Source: Metallyticus violacea
Lineage: Eukaryota; Arthropoda; Insecta; Mantodea; Metallyticidae
Length of the DNA: 64,000 bases
Assembly (NCBI GenBank): GCA_030762175.1
Contig: CM060833.1
Coordinates: forward strand, 154,082,501-154,146,500
Direction: 5' to 3'
The notes beneath the pieces are model-generated. The model ran no database searches. It saw only the letters and a program-made list of their open reading frames with translations, and was not told where the DNA came from. Below are positions 1 through 11,553 of this stretch, in pieces; the first letter of the stretch is position 1, and every line of letters starts with the position of its first letter. The translations under genes were made by a program, and so were the position numbers.

Positions 1-1479
1 CTAATACTGGAAAATCCTTTGTAGAGTGACTGACCACTTGTGTTCTTAAAAATATAATTATATAATTAAGAACTTATATTTGTTTTCCATTTACCATTTA
101 AATGCATTTGTTATAAATTGTAGATACCCATAAAATGTACAAAATGACCTAAACGTGATACTTAATCTATCTACATAGTTCATGATATTCTCTACTTCTT
201 TCTGATTTGATGATCAATATTACTTATACTACCTTGAGAGCTCACTTCTTCAACCCATATTTACATTAATTTTGGAGTAGTTGTCCACAAAGTGTGGGTG
301 ATGACACCCTGGGAATTTACAAAATAAAAAAAAAATCTTTATTAACATATGCTTATTTTGTATCTAGATATATAAACAAGTTTGGACATAAAAAGCACAT
401 ACATATCATTAGATATAAAATAGGAAAAAATAAACCATAAATGCTTCTCTTTTCCAGAAACTAGCCTATAAGATTTGTACTCCAATATCCACAGATTGGT
501 ATTTTCAAATTCAAGGCAATTTTTTTTATTTTCATGCTGTAGGGTTATGGATGAGATATCTGTTTTGCCTAACTAAAAAGTTGCAATTGGCAGCAAAAAT
601 TCTTTTTAAGCAAGCTTAGAGTATTCTTGCATTCTTTTGAACTGGACTATACTCTGGGAAAAATAGTCTAGCTTCCATATTCCATCGATAAATAATATAT
701 CAATAAGTGTTGTCTTTCATATTTATTAAAATCTCAGCTGTTGAAGCAAGAGTCTAAAATAGTTTCAGTATCAGTTTGTGAGACTTTTATAATTGCTTTG
801 AGTTTATTCCAGAAAAAAATATTATCATTTAATACTGTCAATAGACTCATACATTGTCATTTTACATCTACAATCACACAAGTTTAATTTATCATTTTCA
901 GGCTTTGTCCATGATTCCAAAAACATACTTAAATAAACAGCAGTTAACATTTTAAATTTATGAACTAGATACTTACATTTCTCTATTCTCTAGCATAGTT
1001 TAATATAAAACAGTAAAACTTTTTAGATTTACATACAAGATATTTACATTTCATCCATTCTGTAAGGTATATTTTAATGAAAATAGCACTTCAGAATTTT
1101 TTTGAACTCATAACTGTTTAAAGAATTTATATCTGAAGAAGTTTGTTAAATATTGCAATTCCTCTGCAAAAGGGGTATTATCTGATTTTATTCATGCATA
1201 CCCTATGATAATCATTGGCTTTTAGTGTCATAGATCTTTATTTGCTAGTACGATTTTATTTCTTTCTACTACAGTATGTATGTGTTGAAAATATACTTTA
1301 ACATAAGTGACAATAATTTAAATTGTATGTGAACCAAAGACTTTGTTTGTGTACTAGAAGCATCCAGTTCATATTTTTTAACATTGTTTTCCCCTCCAGA
1401 TTTATATTTCACAATCTATGTGTAGATAGATAATTCCATAATAACAAATCTTTAGTACGTAGATACTTAGTACTAAGAT
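1..1479. other. No gene recognised
   Basis: AT-rich sequence without open frames, splice-flanked conserved peptides or recognisable repeats. Confidence 0.6.
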
Positions 1480-1960
1480 ATTTTGACAATTTTCTGTGAA
1501 AATATATCCTTAATTTTATTACAAACTTTATCTACATGCTTATCAAAGGATAAATTACAGCTTACATAGATACCTAAAAGTTATGTAAATAAACTGCTGC
1601 ATTTTTAAAACTAATTATGTTTCAGAACTAATGCAGTTAAGCAAATAATATTTTCTTAATAAGCTGGTAAGTTGATTTAATAATTTTCTTTTGCTCCACT
1701 TATCATTGAATTATACAGGAGATGTTTCACAGGCCTTTGCTCACACCATCAGCTGTGAGTTGGCTGGTAAATGGAGCATAAGAGTATTAAATTGACTCAC
1801 CAGCTAATTATTTGTTTATTACTTAGTGTAACATTGATCTTGTTTTACTTCTTATCAAAGTGAATAGAATACATCTGGTTTTTTTCAATATTTAATTTCA
1901 AATTATTGCTTTCCAAATAGTTTGCTATTAGTACCAGGGACTCATAAATTCTTACCTTTT
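1480..1960 (-). pseudogene. LINE reverse-transcriptase remnant
   Basis: The minus strand shows short peptides typical of the region after the catalytic motif of CR1/Jockey-like reverse transcriptases: ESLVLIANYLESNNLKLNIE followed by K-Q-M near 1880-1950, and LGIYVSCNLSFDKHVDKVCN near 1510-1590. In such proteins the first lies on the helix after the palm domain (often NGLKLN-x-x-KTQ) and the second is the LG-hydrophobic-D-x-x-L-F-x-x-H element. The frame is broken many times and nothing complete remains. The assignment rests on these two segments only. Confidence 0.45.
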
Positions 1961-2430
1961 ATGTTATTTAATTATCTGAATTTCCTATATTTATATTAGG
2001 GTCATCTGATAATAAAGTATTTTTATTTATTTTACTAACTCTTCAATAGTTTGAGACCGTTTTGGAAATCATAATCTCATAATCATAATTGGAGACTATA
2101 AATGTCCATTATCATAATATCTTCAAAATTTTATATAACTGAGAGACAATTACTTCAAAAACCATTTCCTTACAGAAATTCAAAATCTATTTTAATCTTT
2201 TCCCTTGTAATGCAAACTCGCAAGTACCCAGTGGTAAATATAGATGGTGCGTTATGAATGTAGCAAATTTCCACGTTAAATATTATGTTCGCGTGCTTGT
2301 TTTTCGTATTTTTTCCACCAGGGCGGTTCTGCGAACCTTCTTGTCGTTTATTTTTAGAGATGCTAACGCCTATATAATTTTACCATATAGTACTGTTCCG
2401 CTATATGTCATATTTTTTACCATCAGGTCG

Positions 2431-2540
2431 CGAAGAGGCTCTGAGCATAATTTATCGGCCGCTTCACGCCCTGAATTGAATGGGACGCTGATGACCTGAG
2501 ATGTTAAAAGAGCGTCCATAATAAATCAAATAAAAAAAAG
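2431..2540 (+). mobile_element. SINE A, 5'-truncated copy
   Basis: The last ~110 bp of SINE A, from the GAGGCTCTGAGCA segment to an AAATCAAATAAAAAAA tail. It is bordered by CCATCAGGTCG (2420-2430) and CCATCAGGGCG (2541-2551), an 11-bp target duplication with one mismatch. Confidence 0.85.
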
Positions 2541-2686
2541 CCATCAGGGCGAATCGGTGGCTCAGCTTCAGATTTTCTTAAGCGCTACCAAGTTTGTTTT
2601 TCAGAGTTGCCAATCCAAACGTCATATCATTTAATTCGCATTTTTTCATTGTTGTATTTATTGCATTTATACTTCCGAATAGGAAG

Positions 2687-2800
2687 CGAGCGGAAGCCGT
2701 TAGGTTGTAGAGAGCAGCAGTAAATCACTGGGTCCTCCGGTTTCTAGGATTTACACGAGATTAGGTTTAAGTTAGTGAGTCTTTATATGAATTTATTAAT
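2687..2800 (+). repeat. Dispersed repeat C, copy 1
   Basis: Contains GCGAGCGGAAGCCGTTAGG, then CTGGGTCCTCCGGTTTCTAG and GATTAGGTTTAAGTTAGTG with TATATGAATT further on. The same ordered blocks recur at about 5375, 5530, 40958 and 42378. Confidence 0.65.
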
Positions 2801-4450
2801 ATTTGCATCACAGAGCGAGTAATAATGTTATTATGAATGCATCTGTCATTTGTTTTCTGACGTTACTGGTCTCTAATATATTTCTTACTGTTGGTACAAC
2901 TATGACATAGTACACTACGCTACAATTTCGTCCTTCGTTGCTATTCAGCTATAAAATTATGTCTTCTTTTGGAAGGTGGGTGGCTTACTAGCTTTTAGCC
3001 GATTCATATTATCTATTAATAATGTTTTTATTCATTCTATTGCTGCCTCCAGAAAAGTTTAATACTTTCATTTCTATGGTGTGCACATACAGAAGTTTCG
3101 CCCCAATTTTAATTTATTAAACTTTATTTACGAAAGTTAATACATTTTCAGACGGTGTTTTTAAAAATTACTTTGTGGATTGATTTCAGCTAACACTATT
3201 TCTAATTCTTCTATTTTGTTTGTTATGTATAACAAATATTTTAATGCGCAATTATTTCTGTACTACTAATAGCCTTACACACAATAAACATTTGGAGTGC
3301 ATGAACATTAGATAGTATTTTTCTTGTATGTCATTCCTGAAGAACTTAAGTATGATGAGATTTGCATGCTTATTTACAAAAATTTTCACAGTTTGTTTTA
3401 TAGTTGAAGTAGCACAGAACTTTCATGTGTTGTTTAGATGTAAACATGTCTTGTGTGCATATCACGATTTTTCTGTTTATGTTTATTACTGAAACATTTG
3501 AAAACATTGAACAAAGAGTTTTTATTTTCTAATGGCTTTCCTTATCTCCACATGTACAACTGAACTTTGTCCCAGGTCATGATGATATGGAATATTGCTA
3601 TGATCACATTTTTTCTTCTGAGCTTATTAACAATTTCACATCTTTAACACTATTGCACTCATTTAGGTTAGAAGTTATATTTCAGAAATTCGCATTTTGT
3701 TTTCGATAACCTAAGACAACATGTCTTTTCTTTAATAATCATTTTTGGCTGTTCCTTGGATGTTGAACTGGTTCATTATTTACACGTGACATATGTTGCA
3801 TTATTTCGTTTTGTAGAAAATAGTAATTTCTTGTTTCCACGTTATAGTAATGTACTTCTGTATATTTCTGTTTCCTGAAACTGTATATAGTAGTAAACTC
3901 TCAATCTTCTTCGACTAATTTTATTGTTTATCTGCTTCGTTAATTGGCGAACATTTGCTTTAAAACGCATATTTTCATCTTTTAACCTTGTCATTTCACT
4001 ATTATCGTTACTTTAAATCTTTGCTTAGAACTGAGATAATTGCTGCAATTAAGAAATAGGTTAACACAATCGCTCACCTTGGCGTCACCGGTTAATACAG
4101 CATTATTTTCTATTTCACTGCACTTTTCTCAACTTCTATCACTTAACGTTTTATCTTCACAATTTTTGGAAGTCTTCTTTTCTTAATTTCCTGCACAATT
4201 TGCAGAGCTACGCAAACTTAAATCACTATTTTATAGATGCTAAAAAGCTGTTATTGAGAATTGCTCAAATTTTATTGTATATGCACAAAATAAACTCAGA
4301 ATTTGCCGTATCATATATACTTGATGCAATTTTATATATTCTTGAATACAATGGAATTAATTACATTTACTTGATTGAAACTTCAATATATGCATCCCAC
4401 TTTCAATCTTCCATTCCGTGTATGTGAGCCAGTTGTAAATTTATGTAACA
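2801..4450. other. No gene recognised
   Basis: AT-rich DNA. An 75-codon frame at 4200-4427 has low-complexity composition and resembles no family I know. Confidence 0.6.
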
Positions 4451-5324
4451 CGAGGGTAGGTCCATAAATTTCCGGCCTAACCATTTTCCTCCTTTTCTCT
4501 TTGATGGAAGTACGTAGTCTGTGCAGTAAGCCAGAATAGTACTCCCCATTTACTGTGATGTTCCTCCCCTTGAAGTATTCTTTCACAGTGACAAAAGATT
4601 GTGGCCTAGATCTTCTTGGTTGACTGAGTGACCTTGGCCTTTAGAGGCGGTGCTTCACGTCACTCCATTGATTCTCTTTTGGACAAGAGATCATAGTAGA
4701 AGATCATAGTTTTATTTCCTGTAAAAATGGTTTGCAGGCCTTCTTTCTCGTTGTCACGGCAAAGCTCCAAAAATGCCTGACAACAGATGACTCGTTGCTG
4801 CTTTTGAACTGAGGAAATAAGTCTAGGCACTCATCTTGCACTGACCTTATTCATGTTTAAATGTTCATGAATAATTCGATGGACTGTAGTTTTAGAAATA
4901 CCCCAATCTTATTGCTATTTCTGTAGCTTTGAGTCGCCAGTCTTCCATAATTTCTCCTTCCACAAGAGCAATGTTTTCAGGAGTGGGCACCTCCAAGGGC
5001 CGATCTGCACGCTCTTCGTCTTCAGTGCTTTCTCCACCCATTCGAAAAAGTTTGGCCCTTTCTTTTACGGTAGAATGAGGGGGATGCTTCCCCATATAGA
5101 ATAAGTCCTTTTTGTGAAGAACTTAATGACAGATCGATACTCCGTTTTGAACATGTCGCAATGTTCTACAAATAGCCTTCTTTATGCAACTATATCTGAA
5201 CAACTGAAAAAGCGGAGCAGAAGTTACAGGTGCAATTATTTTCTTAACAGATAAAGTATGATAAGGGTTTTGTGAAGGCGATAACCCTTATCGAGGATGC
5301 AGGAAACTTATGGACCTACCCTGG
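4451..5324 (-). mobile_element. Mariner-family M1 element, internally deleted
   Basis: Terminal inverted repeats of the form GAGGGTAGGTCCATAARTTT lie at 4452-4471 and, inverted, near 5304-5323; TA follows the 3' end (5325-5326) and CA stands at the 5' side, probably a mutated TA. The minus strand holds the N-terminal part of a DD34D mariner transposase (4892-5095, with helix-turn-helix region peptides such as RADRPLEVPTPENIALVE) and a piece ending TSIKEKRRKMVRP (4383-4586 frame) that runs straight into the terminal repeat. The ~874 bp length against ~1233 bp for the sister copy at 27459 means the C-terminal coding part, with the last two catalytic aspartates, is deleted. Non-functional. Confidence 0.92.
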
Positions 5325-5374
5325 TATATCAGGAGAGTACATGGAGATATTACAAAAGTAATATAGCACTGTGG

Positions 5375-5419
5375 GTCCTCAGGCTTCCAGGGTTCACTGG
5401 GGGTTAGGTCAATATTCGC

Positions 5420-5453
<34 letters not shown>

Positions 5454-5505
5454 TTACGCGCTCATGTGTATGAATTGATTAGGAATTCCATTTTTGTCCA
5501 CTTTG
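5375..5505 (+). repeat. Dispersed repeat C, copy 2, with (GT)n expansion
   Basis: GGGTCCTCAGGCTTCCAGGG and GGGGGTTAGGTCA match the core of repeat C. The region that in other copies reads GTGTGTATATATGAATT is here expanded into a (GT)n tract at about 5427-5453, followed by TGTGTATGAATTGATTAGG. Confidence 0.6.
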
Positions 5506-5529
5506 TATTCATTTGGTTTATAGTTACAC

Positions 5530-5632
5530 AAAGGTAGTTTGCGGAGGACGTTAGGCCATAGCGAGCCGTAGTGAAACACTGCTCTCCAGCTTCTAGGATT
5601 CACTGGAGGTTAGGTCAAGAATCTGATGATTA
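5530..5632 (+). repeat. Dispersed repeat C, copy 3
   Basis: CGTTAGGCCATAGCGAGCCG then CTCCAGCTTCTAGGATTCAC and GGAGGTTAGGTCA, the same ordered blocks as the other copies; lies directly after copy 2 in the same orientation. Confidence 0.6.
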
Positions 5633-6908
5633 TGCGTCTGATATTTCTTCAAAATAATTAACTAATTACTCATAACTAGAATTAAATTTTAACAACAATG
5701 AGAAGCAAACTGCTCACCTATTTGGACAGCGCGGCCTAATGTTAACCGCATTAACGCCGTTTAACTGCTTGAAGAATGAGCGTCTTTTAAACAAATTCTT
5801 CACTAACAAATTTATATATTTTATCAAATTTAGTGCAATCAAACTAAAATTAGATAGGTATTTGTTGATATTAGCATTACATTTTGGAAGTATTGGGATG
5901 GTCAGATCCCTTTGCGAAAACTTTGGGGGGGGGGCCAAGGCCCCTCTGACCCCTAGGAGTCGGCGCCTATGCTTCATAGTAAGTACAATGTAGTTCCATT
6001 CCAAAAATAACAGGAGTTATAGCTCGTTTCGAAAATACCTATTCACGTTTATAGCCTTCAGATGTGACAAAATAATGGAAGGCTATCGGCATATCGGATA
6101 AAGTGTGACAAATAAGCATTGTTATCAAGACTCTTTGGCTACTGAAGGCAGTATAATCAGCAAGACAGATTCTGATATCCTTGCATCCTATATAATGCCC
6201 GTAAATACCCGTATATAAATCCCTTGTATGAGTTACTGGTTACAAAATGGCATATTTTTGCGCACTATTTTGTTCATTTATTGCCATTTTAAGATTTTAG
6301 GTAATTTTTTAAGCTTTAAATGAATTTTGTACATTTTTAAACTTTGAGGTTATTGTGTAATTTTTGCAAATTTTAGGGTGTTTTAAAATATGATTTGGGC
6401 CAAAATTAAGGGAATCAAATATACTTTCGCATATTTCTCAGCGCGGTCAGCACTTTGATTCATTCCCAGTAAAGAAGATAATCTCTACCTGCATACTGTT
6501 GGTGCCAAAATGATGAGATGATGACTTGATGAGTGACCTTTCTTGGGAGGAATGTTATTTACATGAAATCTTCCAATTGCAAGCAATGCGGAGTAGCTCG
6601 AGTGCTTGCATTTCAAAGCATGAAGTTACAAATTGACATGACTGTTTTTCTTTCCGACCTTTAGCTTAGTGGTGAATCTACAACTGACGCAGAGAGTCAA
6701 ACCTTACTTTCCTTTGTCTCCATTAAGAGAAACTGTAGACTTGGTCCTTCTTAGAACAAACACAATGCTCTCTTCGGTGTCAGACCATTGTAGTACAGTA
6801 TGCAAAAGTACCATGCTGACGCATGCCAGACATTGATGAAATGACACCTATAGGCATACTTAACGCGAGCGGGGTGTAGGACAGTGGCGGCTCGTGGATG
6901 AAAAAGTA
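5633..6908. other. No gene recognised
   Basis: Contains a G-run near 5925-5934 next to a short GC-rich palindromic segment (GGGCCAAGGCCCC), but no conserved frame. The two overlapping frames at 5714-6004 on opposite strands look like chance. Confidence 0.55.
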
Positions 6909-7210
6909 GATGATGATTGATGATTGATTTATTTATGGACGCTCTTTAACAGCTCAGGTCATCAGCGTCCCATTCTACTCAGGGCGTGAAACGGCCGACA
7001 AATTTTGCTCAGAGGCCTCTCTTTCAGGCTTGAGGTTCTTTTTCGTGCCGTAAATGTACGACACGGGACCCATGGCTTTACTTCCCTTCCGAAGGAAGCC
7101 ATACTTAGGATTTTTACGCCCGAAAAAATCCATCGGTCCTGGCCGGGTTCGAACCGGCGATCTTGGGTTTAGGAAGCAAGTATGGTAACCACTACACCAC
7201 CAGGACCGAC
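6909..7210 (-). mobile_element. SINE A, full-length
   Basis: Reading on the minus strand: GTCGGTCCTGGTGGTGTAGTGG with the Pol III A box, the B-box segment GGTTCGAACC, the body with CGGGCGTAAAAATCC and TCGTACATTTACGG, the CACGCCCTGAGTAGAATGGG block, and an AAATAAATCAATCATC-type tail. Flanks GAAAAAGTA (6900-6908) and G(A)nGTA (7211-7224) look like a target duplication blurred by an A-run. Confidence 0.9.
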
Positions 7211-7224
7211 GAAAAAAAAAAGTA

Positions 7225-8026
7225 TGTAAAGAGGTGAAGCCCCATTCTAGCAGTTTACATTTACAATATTGGCACATTCATTTTTCATATTTAAATAAAT
7301 ATTTGTTTAATAAGCATAGCACATAACGAAACGTATGTAAAATATATGCTCTCATAATTGTCATAATAAAAAATCAAACTCGCCAATTTTTCATTTTTTC
7401 AGACCAAAAACCTTTACAGAAACACAACATTATGTGTAAATACTATGATTGGTTAATTGAACAAACATTACGTTCATTTTTAATAGACTATATACACAAG
7501 TGTCTGCTTTGATGGCAAATATACTACAGAATATAAACAAATTCACATCCGGTAAGAAAGCAGAAGAAATAAAGCATAATTACCGTCGATTAACATCTGT
7601 GCACTTTCAGAGGAAGATGTGGGTTCAAGGTGTAGGTCGATCAAAGCCAGGGATGTATGACATAAAATTGGGCAGCTGCTTTTGGTGTTTCCATTGTGTC
7701 CTGTTTCTAAATCTTCAGTTACATTGTAATCATCGCTATCTTCTTTACAACAAAACATTACAAATATGAAAGCATTGCAATGACATTATGTTCTCATTTT
7801 CGGACTATGTTGATTTGTTGTACACTCTTAAAATGTGAAGAAAGGAATGATACTATATTAATATCTTCTACTACATTTGATTAGTGGGTATACCAGAAAA
7901 TATTTGAATCCACCGAAAAACAATTCTTTTATGATCTGTTTTAGAAGTACCTAGTTAGTGTGAATACTTCATTTTTTTTAAAAAAGGAAAATGTTACGAA
8001 TTACTTAGATTTCTAGAGTTGGAACA
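7225..8026. other. No gene recognised
   Basis: Opposed overlapping frames at 7500-7769 and 7543-7758 show no family features; treated as non-coding. Confidence 0.5.
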
Positions 8027-8038
8027 CACAGGTAGTTT

Positions 8039-8286
8039 TTTTTTTTTTTTTTTTTTTTTTGAATGGTGTTTAACGCCTAATTTCATCTAATGGGATGAAA
8101 TGAGAAATTTGGGAAAGGGTTTGTTAAAAAAAAAAAAAGGGCGTTAGGACCTAAGTTTAGGGTACTTTTCCGCCATTTGCATTTATGAAGACTAAAGAAA
8201 TTTTGGAAAAACCCTGGGTCAGGTAGAACGGTCCTGGTGGAAATCGAACCCCAACCACCCACTTTAACATCTTGTTACCGTGTCGG
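8039..8286 (-). mobile_element. SINE B with long T-tract
   Basis: The plus strand starts with a run of about 22 T and GAATGGTGTTTAACGCC, has CTAAGTTTAGGGTACTTTTC and CGGTCCTGGTGGAAATCGAAC, and ends in a degraded tRNA-like head. Flanks CACAGGTAGTTT (8027-8038) and CACATGCAGTTT (8287-8298) match in 10 of 12 bases. Confidence 0.82.
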
Positions 8287-8298
8287 CACATGCAGTTT

Positions 8299-9790
8299 GA
8301 GAGAATATTAGTGAACAAAGAGAAGTAACTTCATTCTCAAGTATTCTAGAATCTAAGCTCAAAAGCAAGCTTGAGAACGCCGTTGACAAGTGAACTATTA
8401 TGAAAAAGAGCCTCTGCAATCTGATTACTACCATCCTCGTTAGCAGAATATTTACATATAATTCATTGCAATACGCTTCAGGCATTTTGTGATAACTAAT
8501 TGCACGCTCTTTAGAGAAACAGAGCCCTTTTAATAGTACCCCTGGCAAAGCGTTTAAGCCATCCGAGGGAACTAAGGAAGATTTATTGCTTTGTTAACCA
8601 CCCCCCCGCCCGTGTATATTCTTTCTGGGTTTCTGGGCCAAGCGTTTGCAATTGACCTGCAGCCGGTCTCGGCGGATCGCCAAGGTCCCTGTCACATGAA
8701 ACATGCATCGCGCAGCACTTGTGCAGCCTTCAACAGGTGCGCTTGGTGTCATATGGGGAGGTTACCTGAGATAGCCTGAAATGTCTTTCTCGCCAGCGGG
8801 ATTACACTTGTCAAGAGTTATGTCAAGAATGATTATTTAGACTCCGTTTCGTTGCGCGTGAATTAATACAGAAAAAGCAATAAAGTAACGTGACACTTTT
8901 CCCAAAATAATGAAAAACTGTGCTATAATTTTCTGTCTCGAGTCTCAGGCAATTTGACGCTGCTTGCATGAAGCCTTTTACAGAAAAAAATTAATTTTGG
9001 GGTCATTGGTGGAATAAGGGTATTTTTGCGGTTTTGTTTAGCTGATTAAATTTGTGTGTGTGTTTTTTTTAAATTATAGCAGGAGCAAGGATGATTTGTG
9101 TATTTTAATTTTCAATATATTACTTGACGCAACAATTAATAATAGAGTATGTAATATATTACTGAGTAGTTTAAAAAAATGCGTTCATTTATACTTTAAG
9201 GTTTCTGGAAGTAACAAAATGACAAACAATAGCTTAATCTTTGAAATGTATCTATGATAGTTTACCGACTACCATAGATCTTTAAACAACAAATAAAATG
9301 TATTAATAAAGATAAATATGAAAAAAAATTCATTCAGACAATTTGTTTAGGCGATAATCACCAGTTGACAAATAATCCCTGAGTCAAATAATTGGAGATC
9401 ATGTTTAGAGACGGGATAGTAGACAGAATGCAGCGTTGTAAGCAAAGCTGCTAAGTACATTTGCTAAGAAAAGTAATAGAAGGGTGTCATTATAATAATA
9501 TTGTTATTATTTAATGTACAAGACGAAATTATTTGAACGAATTTTAGGATTTAAGCTTGTTAGGCAAAGTTGAACAAACTTACATAATAAATACTTAATA
9601 GAACAAATATCTAGAAGTTATAGTCTTTATCTTTATGTTTGAGACCTCCTGTAATAAAATATGAGGGGCTTCAGTAAGTAATAAAACACATCTTTCTTCC
9701 TCCCCCAATTTATCTTCGGCAAATACAATACTTAATGTGTAATATTATCCTTGAACCTTTGAATCTTATTTTATTTTCCCACGTTGTGAC
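8299..9790. other. No gene recognised; includes a GC-richer island
   Basis: Mostly AT-rich. 8590-8790 is clearly richer in G+C than its surroundings and holds an open frame of 62 codons without recognisable domains; it could be a conserved non-coding element, an exon piece or an unrecognised repeat. Confidence 0.45.
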
Positions 9791-9799
9791 AGTGATACA

Positions 9800-10200
9800 G
9801 TTAGCTTTCAAAATGGAGCCTATAAGTGAAGTACGCCGTAAAAAGAAAGAGAAGTAATTTAATTTCTTTTGGCGAAAAATGAGAACATTACAACAATCCA
9901 GCAGCGTTTAATAAATGTATATGAAAGTTGGTGAACAAGCATGTTGGGCTGTCAGCATTGGGAGAAGGTGAAGGCAGTCTCACTGTTCATCCAGGACACT
10001 CTACAGTCACACTTGCAATGTTGGATCGTGCGAACAACCTATTCGGGACGATAGGCGAATAACAGCCAAATAATTTGCTATTAAATCCGAATTATCTTCT
10101 CTCGGCAGTGTCAATAAATGTATGCACCAATGTTGGAAGGAGGGCGTTCGCCAACAGAAGAGGCGAAATATAGACTGCAGGCTTCCCCACATTTTTTATA
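9800..10200 (+). pseudogene. Mariner-like transposase N-terminal remnant
   Basis: Broken plus-strand peptides resemble the N-terminal helix-turn-helix region of mariner transposases: VNKHVGLSALGEGEG followed by a stretch reading D-D-R-R-I-T-A-K, matching the usual (A/D)DRRIT-x-x-x-LA-x-E-L pattern near 10040-10080. Several stops and shifts. No terminal repeats found. Confidence 0.4.
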
Positions 10201-10213
10201 GTGTTCAATACTA

Positions 10214-10446
10214 GTTTTTTTTTATAGGAGATGGGCACTGATGACAAGATGAAGAGAGATATTGGGAAAGATTTTTTTTAAGGAAGTGTTCTAGGCTAGA
10301 ATTTCGGATACCTTCCCGGCATCTGCCATTAACGAGGGCTGAGGAAAATCTGAAAAAAAATATTAGTCAAGAAGTACAGTGTTGTCGAAAATTGAACCGT
10401 ATACCTCCCGTTCATAAGCTCGTGCCTTAACGACCTCGAGCACCGA
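10214..10446 (-). mobile_element. SINE B, diverged copy
   Basis: T-tract, then GATATTGGGAAAG, TACCTTCCCGGCATCTGCCA, GGGCTGAGGAAAATCTG and a degraded tRNA-like head CGTGCCTTAACGACCTCGAG. No convincing target duplication. Confidence 0.8.
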
Positions 10447-10938
10447 TACTTCTCCCATAAGTCTTTGAGTAAACTATTGCAGGAGTTGGAAGAATGGGAT
10501 TTTCACGAGCTACAAAAAAAAAGTTATATGCCTGGCTTAAAATACATCTAAATATTTGCTCATATTAGTTTTTTTTAAAAATATCTGTATTTGTGCCTTT
10601 CTTGAAGGATTCAGTTCTTTTTTATATTATTTATCTGACTGAAACTTGGTTAAATCACAATATGAATTAAGGCTATCTTTAGCTCAAAAAATTAGCTGGA
10701 ACTCTCATATTGGCATTAAACTTGGCAGAAGAAATGTTTTTAATACACAAACTTAGAAATAACGTACTATTGCTTTATTATTCTGATCTTATTTTGTTTC
10801 TTTCACCGCACTTATTATATGTCCTTTTACTCTAGAAAAATTTTCTTTGCGTGCTATTAAATGTCGAAAGAAAGCTATACAATGTATAGAATAGAAAACT
10901 ACGTAAACAGTATTTGTCTACTTCTCCATATGATTTTG

Positions 10939-11222
10939 GTCGGTCCTGGTGGTGTAGTGGTTACCATACTTGCCTCCTATACCCAAGATCGCGAGTTCGA
11001 ACCTAGCCAGGATCGATGGATTTTTCCGGGCGTAAAAATCTTCCTTCGGAAGGGAAGTAAAGCCGTGGGTCCCGTGTCGTACATTTACGGCACGAAAAAG
11101 AACCTCAAGCCTGAAAGAGAGGCCTCTGACCAAAATTTGTCGGCCGTTTCACGCCCTGAGTTGAATGGGACGCTGATGACCTGAGCTGTTAAAGAGCGTC
11201 CATAAATAAATCAATAAATCAA
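10939..11222 (+). mobile_element. SINE A, full-length reference copy
   Basis: Best copy in the window. The head GGTCCTGGTGGTGTAGTGG...GAGTTCGAACC folds as a tRNA-like unit: GGTCCTG pairs with CAGGATC as a 7-bp acceptor stem with one G-T pair. The tRNA-unrelated body follows, then GAGCGTCCATAAATAAATC and a short AAATC-type tail. A perfect 14-bp target duplication, TCCATATGATTTTG, flanks it at 10925-10938 and 11223-11236. The apparent open frame across it is read-through of the repeat. Confidence 0.96.
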
Positions 11223-11236
11223 TCCATATGATTTTG

Positions 11237-11553
11237 CTTTGTTTGTGTTAAAAAAATATGCACACTATGCTACCGAGATTTGGCATTTACTGTCATAATA
11301 TCAGAGATACTAGTAAATTTATTTTAACTTTCTGTCGGTTGCTATATCAGTCAAACGTATATAGTTATTAATTTTTATTTGATAAGCTGTTCAACAACAG
11401 TACAACGCCTGAAACCATATAATTACAATAGGATTTAGTAAAAGTTTCCTTCTTTTTATGTGTTTTGTGTCGATATAACTGGTAGTAATATCGCGACAAT
11501 ATGATAATTATAAAATTTACAATTTTGTATGGAAGATACTTAACATCAATATA
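11237..11553. other. No gene recognised
   Basis: Short AT-rich spacer between a SINE and a DNA transposon; no frame of interest. Confidence 0.5.

Noticed and set aside
5714..6004. Opposed overlapping frames at 5714-6004 and 5739-5993
   Set aside because: Mirror frames of one AT-rich segment with a G-run; no motif on either strand.
6909..7210. tRNA gene candidates in SINE A and SINE B heads
   Set aside because: Pol III boxes are present, but the units are always attached to the same SINE bodies and flanked by target duplications.
10861..11184. 107-codon open frame ending in NLSAVSRPELNGTLMT
   Set aside because: It is read-through of SINE A; the same peptide appears at 2254-2499, 44501-44755 and elsewhere wherever the SINE lies.
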